A DNA stretch of 64,000 nt from Antedon mediterranea (lineage: Eukaryota > Echinodermata > Crinoidea > Comatulida > Antedonidae). The DNA lies in contig NC_092671.1 in the NCBI RefSeq assembly GCF_964355755.1, positions 8,877,001 to 8,941,000 on the forward strand. Direction: 5' to 3'. The notes beneath the pieces are model-generated. The model worked only from the letters and a program-made list of their open reading frames with translations. It made no database searches and had not been told where the DNA came from. This document shows positions 58,701-64,000 of the stretch, in pieces. The translations under genes and the position numbers were made by a program. How positions within the stretch are numbered: position 1 is the first letter of the stretch; every line of letters starts with the position of its first letter.

Positions 58701-61700
58701 ATCAGGTGCTTGATTCGTGGTTTATTGTTCTTCTTCTTCTATTTTAAGGAGCAAACTTCATAGTTGAAGGCTACTGCTCCACTAAGGGTTCCATTGTGAC
58801 ATCGGCAGCCAACTACGGCGCCAATACGTCTGTCCGCGACAGTGTGTGTGTATGAATGAACTAGTACACCGGGGTAACCCCCTACTCGTCTCGAAAGATG
58901 TACTAGGTTCTTTAAAGTGCACATGAGCCAGATATACACTGGACCTACGGTTTATAGTCCTTATCCAAGAAGACTTGTTCTACCACCAGAACCATGGAGC
59001 GAGTGAGCCTCGAACCCTTGCCAATGTTATGGCTATGGATTTCGGTTCCACTGTCTTAACCGCTCGGCCACCACTCACTCCTCACTCACTACTTATTAGT
59101 ATTGTATACAATTGCTTGAGAAAAAAAACCATTTATTTTGAAATTTAGTCAAATTAGTAATCTGTATCAAATAAGAATGGACTGTTTTCATTTATTAAAT
59201 CATATTTAAGTATTAATCATTGATTTTGAAGATTTTTTACAAATAGATTATGAAAAATTTGTTTTGTAAGGTTAAAGCGCCGTTCACAATAAACCATCCA
59301 ACAGCATCTTCAAGAATGGATACAGTTTTCACCTGCAAAGAGACAAGAGGCATTGTACCTGCAATGGGGATCAGTAAAATACCAGTAAGTCATTGACATA
59401 TATAGCTATTTGCCTATTAAAAACAAGTCTGGGGCCACAAGTAAGTTTCCGGTTTTCTTGTCCTTCCTGATAGTCTTTGACAGTTGTCTGTATTATGCTG
59501 TTTGCATACAACTTTGTCATACCTTTTTATGGTGGTTTCTTTTTCAGATATCATACATACCACAGACTGTTGGCTCTGAGAGTGTAGATTATGTACATGT
59601 TCGAGCTATTGGAAATGTAACTAAAACAGTGGTCAAGCTGGTTGGTAAATGCAAAGGTATGTCTACAGAAACACTCCTTGATGGCTTCAGGTTTGGTTGT
59701 CAGGAAAGCTATATTTATTAATGAGCCTAGCGCTCTAAAGCTTTGTCTACTCTATCAAACTTTATGTGACAACAAATTTGATATGCCCATATGATGATGT
59801 CATATCACTATCATATTTATGCATATCACACTACCATTTGGGCACAACACACTATTTTGTCAAACTAGTTTGAGAGTAATTGAGAGTTATATGGTGTAAT
59901 GGTAAGGAATATTATTGATAAGGTGTGAAAGGCATGAGTTCGAGACCAGTCTGTGCCATATTGGTTGTAACTTTAGGCAAGATGTTATACTCTCATCATT
60001 CAGATATTATGATATAAAGCCATTGGTACTGTACTGCCCTCTCTGGGAAACAAGTATTGTACTGAATAGATCATCCAGTATAAAGAAGACTAAATAAATC
60101 AAATTAATTCAAACTTGCTTACTCCTCAATGAACACAGTGTGTTGTATACTATTAAATGCTTTGTTATTTCAGAAATATGTTTCTCATCTCATTTAACTA
60201 TATTTTTAGGCCCAGAAATCAGTCTAGGATCAAACATTGTAAATTTTAGTCGAGTTGAAGCTGGCACACTAACCACAAGAACACTAGACATCGTCAACGC
60301 ATCTGACGTTCCTGGTGCATTTCAGGTAAAGACTGTAACTTTGCAAAAGCTGTTTTTAGTTTTATTTTGCAAATTCCTTGCCTGGTTCCAGGTTTTGTAA
60401 TTTCATTTTTGTAACTGTCTGCATTATCAAAATCAAAGCTTATGTTGACTAAATTATAAAGAATAATAAAAATGTGAAATTGAAGAAGTATATTAGGCTC
60501 TTGTATTGTAGCATCATTAAAAAGTAAAATATTACATTTATTTTATAAAATGCATTCAAGAACTGACATAACCAGTAAGGATGATTGCCAACCACCAAAG
60601 TTGAAAATTACATTATCTGTATTTGCTTTTTATTGTTACTGTATACCAATGCCATTTGTAAATACTATTACCTATTTTCCTTTGTCGTTTTCCACTTTCA
60701 GTTTATAGTTGATGGTGAAGAAAGCGTGTTTAAGTTCAGCGTAGAATGTGGTACAATGAATGGTAACACGACTACAACAGTAGTTGTCCAGTTCGCTCCT
60801 GTGCACCCTATCAACTACTACAGGAGGGTCACATGTATTGTGCAGAATCAGGTAAGTAATTGTTTAGATTGCAACTCTTAATTAATTGTAACTTTAAGAA
60901 AAGGCAAAAATATGTTACATATAACAGGCTTCTACTAAATAATCTTTCCACTCCATATGCCATTCTGACGAAATTGATGATTCAAAAGTGACTATTTTCT
61001 AAAGCTCTGTCTACACTATCAAACTTTATGTAAAAAAAATGTGATGTGCCCATATATGGACATATCACTACCATATTTTGGCAACATCCAACTAATTTGT
61101 GTAGACAGAGTTTTAGAACCTAACTCGAATCTAAACATTGGCATTACAAGAAGAAAACTAGCATTGTAACAAACAATATTATATATAATATAATATATAT
61201 TTATTTCAGGAGCCACTTTTTGTTGATTTGATTGGTACGTGTCATACAGAGCTTGGTAAACCACCTGTTCTGGAACCAAAGCACATTGATCGCTACAGAA
61301 TCCATGAGGCTAGGGGATTCTCTATGTTTCCACCAGAGGTAGGAACTTCTACACTAAACTATGTTTACACTATCAAACTTTATGTGACAAAAAAAATGTG
61401 ATGTGCCCATGTATGGACATGATGATGTAATATCACTACCATATTTTGGAATATCACTACCATATTTGGGCACATCACACTATTTTTGTCAAACTAGTTT
61501 CATAGTGTAGTGTATTGTGTGTCAACATATCCTTGGTCAACATCTTTTCACCAGTGGCATACCACAAAGGCCTAAGGCCCATGGTTTGAGAAACCTAAGT
61601 GACCCTCCAAGTTCTAGCGCTCGGGCGTTTTTAGCCTTTTTGGCATATTTTAATGGTGTTTTTCCCTCTGGGCACTTCTCATGGGCTCCATAAGCCCCGG

Positions 61701-63528
61701 GGCCCGGTTTAGCCAGTGAGTGCTCATAGTTGTTACACCATTGCTTTTCACTCGTCTCTTTCCCAAATATCAAATTAACATTCTCAAAATAAATGAAAGT
61801 ATATTTTTATTTTTTAGCACTTGAATGAGATGTTGAAAGCTGGCAAGTTGCAGTTGGACAGCGATGGTTACCTAATGATGCCACAAGCTGAATCTTTTGA
61901 AAACTGCCTCAAACCACCATCAGAACAGACACCTATGACTGAGTTTTTTAATGATGGATATTGTATAAAAGACAAGGTAACAAAATGCAACAATAAATCA
62001 GTTTTCATGCTAAATATTTTCGGTATCATAGGTAAATTCCATGATACAACATCACATGTGTTCCACATGTGACACTAAACTAACCCTTTGTATAACCTTC
62101 CATGGTACAGGGATCACATAGATACACAAGAGAGTTTGTATTATATTATGGAATTTGCCTGGTAGTGGACAACTATTGGGATGTGGAGATACAGCACTGA
62201 GATTCGGTTGCATAAAATAACCACTGGAAACTTTCTATCAAAAGTCCCTATTGTGACTGAAAAATATTTGTATGAGAAGGAAAAAAATTAAAAATATTAC
62301 CTTAATTAATTTAATCAATTATATTTTGTTCTAGACCTACCCTCTGCATGTCAGCATAGATACAAACCAAGTGGACTTTGGCTGCTGCACCAAATTGAAC
62401 CACATAGGATTCAAGACTCTAAATGTGACAAATAACACTAAAGGAAAAGTGACTATTATGTGGATGGGTAGTCCAGATAACACCTTCTCTGTGTCACCCG
62501 TGACGTGTGACATCCCACCACTTAAAATGACCTCTTTCAGAGTCACCTTCAAACCAGTAAATATTTTTATTTATATTTTATATATATGAATGAAATAGTA
62601 ACAGTAATGCAATATAAGGAATAAATATACAGTAGTAACTTTAGATGAATTTTAGTTTACTCAACAATCCTTTTCATTTATTTGAATAGTTGAATATCAA
62701 TATTACAGGCATAGAGAAACTCTAAATTACCCAGTGATGTAGCCTACTCAAAATTATTTAATCTAACAAAATATTTTGAACGTCATATGCAGACCTTTTA
62801 CCATTAGACCACTGGGCCTACATAATATGGTTCAGATTCAATTGAATAGTGACTCTTTTAACATTCTCAGAATGCTCAATTTTACACAATGCAACAAATA
62901 TCTCATCTTGTTGTACTATGGTAATATTCTAGGTTTAAATATTAATACATAAGTGAAATTAATACAATTATTTCTCTTCTTCTTCTCTCTGTAGAATTCT
63001 CCTAATCAATTTTATGGGTCAGAACTAGAAGGATATGCCTTTTATAAGGTGAGTTGTAAAGTTTAAACATTCCTGTTTTCAATATTCTGTCTTGTTATTT
63101 AATCATATACAGCCTCTCCATTTGACATAAGTAAAATTTATTTAATTAATTCTTATAGAGTATGCGTGACTATCGCTTGGTACAAGATGAAACATTCTGC
63201 CCCCCATGGTGCATGACGGTTAATGCAATTGGACAAACATTTCAGCATGGACAGCAAACATTCATGCCACGCCTCATCTTTGATAAAAAGGAATTGGTAA
63301 TACACTTGTATTTAAATTGTTTTGTTGATTTCTGTTTGTCTCCCTCAAGCTCTAATAATATGTAGTAGCTTACATTGAACTCCCTACAATTAATTACCAG
63401 TAACATTGTGTATCTGTTTTTCAGGTTTTCCCTGCTGTTGATGTTAATGGATCTGTTTACAAAACAGTTCTTATGACAAACTCTGGAACAACACCAATAC
63501 GCTACGAGTTTGACAGTGATCCATCTGG
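55720..63528 (+). CDS. CFAP65: Cilia- and flagella-associated protein 65, N-terminal part
   Basis: CFAP65 (CCDC108) belongs to axonemal ASH/MSP-domain proteins, needed for sperm flagella. Exons: 55720-55889, 56307-56445, 56925-57055, 57574-57773, 58364-58509, 59271-59384, 59548-59656, 60210-60325, 60702-60851, 61210-61338, 61818-61976, 62335-62556, 62995-63048, 63159-63296, 63425-63528. All have AG/GT borders and one frame, about 693 residues. The opening region GIEVVNNLTWRGWEPGGEYT...HIVLKNV and the repeated beta-rich segments (LPVTFRPLDK; VVQFAPVHP; FRVTFKP) match the family. MPSLN is taken as the start; an in-frame ATG at 55666 also exists. The first base of exon 61818 is uncertain by one. 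The family is about 1900 residues long, so most of the gene lies beyond the window. Confidence 0.9.
56754..56876. mobile_element. MITE, TIR AAGCTCTGTCTACAC, CFAP65 intron 2
   Basis: Near-palindromic 123 bp from AAGCTCTGTCTACACTAC to GTAGACAAAGCTT, with inner inverted blocks GATGTGCACAAATATG and CATATGGGCACATC. It lies about 50 bp before exon 56925. Confidence 0.7.
57165..57365 (-). mobile_element. SINE-like repeat with LINE-type (ATT)n tail
   Basis: On the minus strand it ends AGGCGCTATATAAATCC then (ATT)n, resembling the 3' end of the CR1/L2 LINE in this window (GCGCTTTATAAATG plus (ATT)n). The interior has AGGTGTATAAATGGGAACGC and GGCAAGATACTTTAC, phrases common in marine invertebrate SINEs. 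No clear Pol III boxes were found at its 5' end, so it may be truncated. Confidence 0.5.
58745..59095 (-). mobile_element. tRNA-derived SINE, minus strand
   Basis: On the minus strand: box A GGCCGAGCGGTTAAGAC near 59085-59065, box B GGTTCGAGGC, then ATGGTTCTGGTGGTAGAAC, GGACTATAAACCGTAGGTCC, AAAGAACCTAGTACATCTTT, and GACGAGTAGGGGGTTACCCC. The last blocks recall a deeply conserved SINE domain (Nin type), named from memory. The match to 63753-64000 is close. It lies in a CFAP65 intron. Confidence 0.7.
59738..59880. mobile_element. MITE, TIR AAGCTCTGTCTACAC, diverged copy
   Basis: Begins AAGCTTTGTCTACTCTATC and contains CATATCACTATCATATTT and GGGCACAACACAC. The right terminus is eroded. CFAP65 intron after exon 59548-59656. 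Confidence 0.6.
59885..60097 (+). mobile_element. tRNA-derived SINE, second family
   Basis: Box A-like TATGGTGTAATGGTAAGGA, box B-like GAGTTCGAGACC, then TTTAGGCAAGATGTTATACT and a 3' tail ATCCAGTATAAAGAAGACTA. The head differs from the Ser/Leu-like SINE, but the tail matches that of the 16604 copy. Confidence 0.6.
61002..61113. mobile_element. MITE, TIR AAGCTCTGTCTACAC, CFAP65 intron 9
   Basis: 112 bp from AAGCTCTGTCTACACTATC to GTGTAGACAGAGTTTT, with good terminal inversion and bordering CTA/TAG. Ends about 100 bp before exon 61210. Confidence 0.7.
61352..61510. mobile_element. MITE, TIR family copy with partial inner duplication
   Basis: Starts near ACTATGTTTACACTATC and ends CATAGTGTAG. 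The inner part CCATATTTTGGAATATCACTA repeats the CACTACCATATTT block twice. The 5' tip of the TIR is diverged. Confidence 0.55.
61552..61743. mobile_element. hAT-like MITE copy 3, with perfect 8-bp target duplication
   Basis: 192 bp from CAGTGGCATACCAC to GTTACACCATTG, flanked by CTTTTCAC at 61544-61551 and 61744-61751. This is the best-preserved member and fixes the family borders. It has no coding capacity. It lies in the CFAP65 intron before exon 61818. Confidence 0.8.
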
Positions 63529-63752
63529 GTAAATTGAAGTATTAGTAATTATAACAAACATGCCTGTGTCTTACCATTTGATTGGTTAATTTCATATTAT
63601 GTGCCGTTGAAAATTAGTTCTACTGAATGGTAAAAGATCTATTCAATTGTTCTATTTAATGTTCTATTTCACAGCAGCTTTTTTAGAAATTGTTAAAATG
63701 TTGTGCAATTCAATGTTTGTGACTGTTGACTGTTTCAAAACAAACCTGTAGT

Positions 63753-64000
63753 GTGAGTGAGTGGCCGAGCGGTTAAGACAGTGGAACCGTAATCACGTAG
63801 CCATAACATCGGCAGGGGTTCGAGGCTCACTCACTCCATGGTTCTGGTGGTAGAACGAGTCTTCTCGGATAAGGACTATAAACCGTAGGTCCAGTGTACA
63901 CAACTTGCTTGTGTGCACTTTAAAGAACCTAGTACATCTTTCGAGACGAGTAGGGGGTTACCCCGGTGTATTAGTACATCACAGCCACTGATCACCAACT
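63753..64000 (+). mobile_element. tRNA-derived SINE, runs off the window
   Basis: Begins GTGAGTGAGTGGCCGAGCGG (box A of tRNA-Ser/Leu type), box B GGTTCGAGGCT at about 63818, then the same body as 58745-59095 in plus orientation. Its 3' end lies beyond the window. Confidence 0.75.

Noticed and set aside
59885..59970. Possible second tRNA gene
   Set aside because: Same reasoning: tRNA-like head, no full cloverleaf, and a SINE-type body and tail.
63753..63830. Possible tRNA-Leu or tRNA-Ser gene
   Set aside because: Box A and B are good but there is no cloverleaf or acceptor-stem pairing, and the same body follows in other SINE copies.

Overview
The window is eukaryotic: AT-rich, intron-containing and crowded with transposons. 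The best guess is a marine invertebrate deuterostome, probably an echinoderm. The reasons are a multiplexin collagen and a ciliary CFAP65 gene with animal-type introns, an LTR retroelement with the integrase-before-RT order described from deuterostome Gmr1 elements, and a tandem array of intronless rhodopsin-type receptors like the expansions known in echinoderms. The species cannot be fixed from sequence alone.

Layout. (1) 1-22965, plus strand: the 3' part of a collagen XV/XVIII-type gene, 35 exons from 4712 to 21659, ending in a trimerisation domain, hinge and endostatin. Its introns carry a Penelope-like element (1146-2719), MITEs, a SINE and minisatellites. (2) 23429-25256, minus strand, tail-to-tail with the collagen: a four-exon caspase with two death-effector domains and an altered substrate pocket. 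(3) 26306-28991: a dead, 5'-truncated Tx1/L1-type LINE. (4) 29838-53936, minus strand: a tandem array of six intronless GPCR copies. Copies 1, 5 and 6 are intact. Copy 2 is split by a young LTR retrotransposon (34729-40744), copy 3 is 5'-deleted, and copy 4 has lost its C-tail by frameshift. Conserved upstream and spacer blocks repeat with the genes. A 2.4-kb foldback-like element (31856-34245) and a 3.6-kb CR1/L2-type LINE (42759-46369) have inserted into these spacers. (5) 55720-63528 and beyond, plus strand: the first 15 recognised coding exons of CFAP65, whose introns hold several MITEs and SINEs; the gene runs off the window.

The host genes are functionally unrelated: extracellular matrix, cell death, chemosensory or peptide signalling, and cilia. 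The most informative region is the GPCR array. There, shared duplications, an empty insertion site, target-site duplications and a microhomology deletion let the order of events be read directly. No new multi-gene system was found. The strongest leads are the caspase with altered S1-pocket residues, the GPCR array with mosaic extracellular loops, the Gmr1-type element, the foldback element, and the Penelope copy with an inverted arm and a ribozyme-like hairpin.
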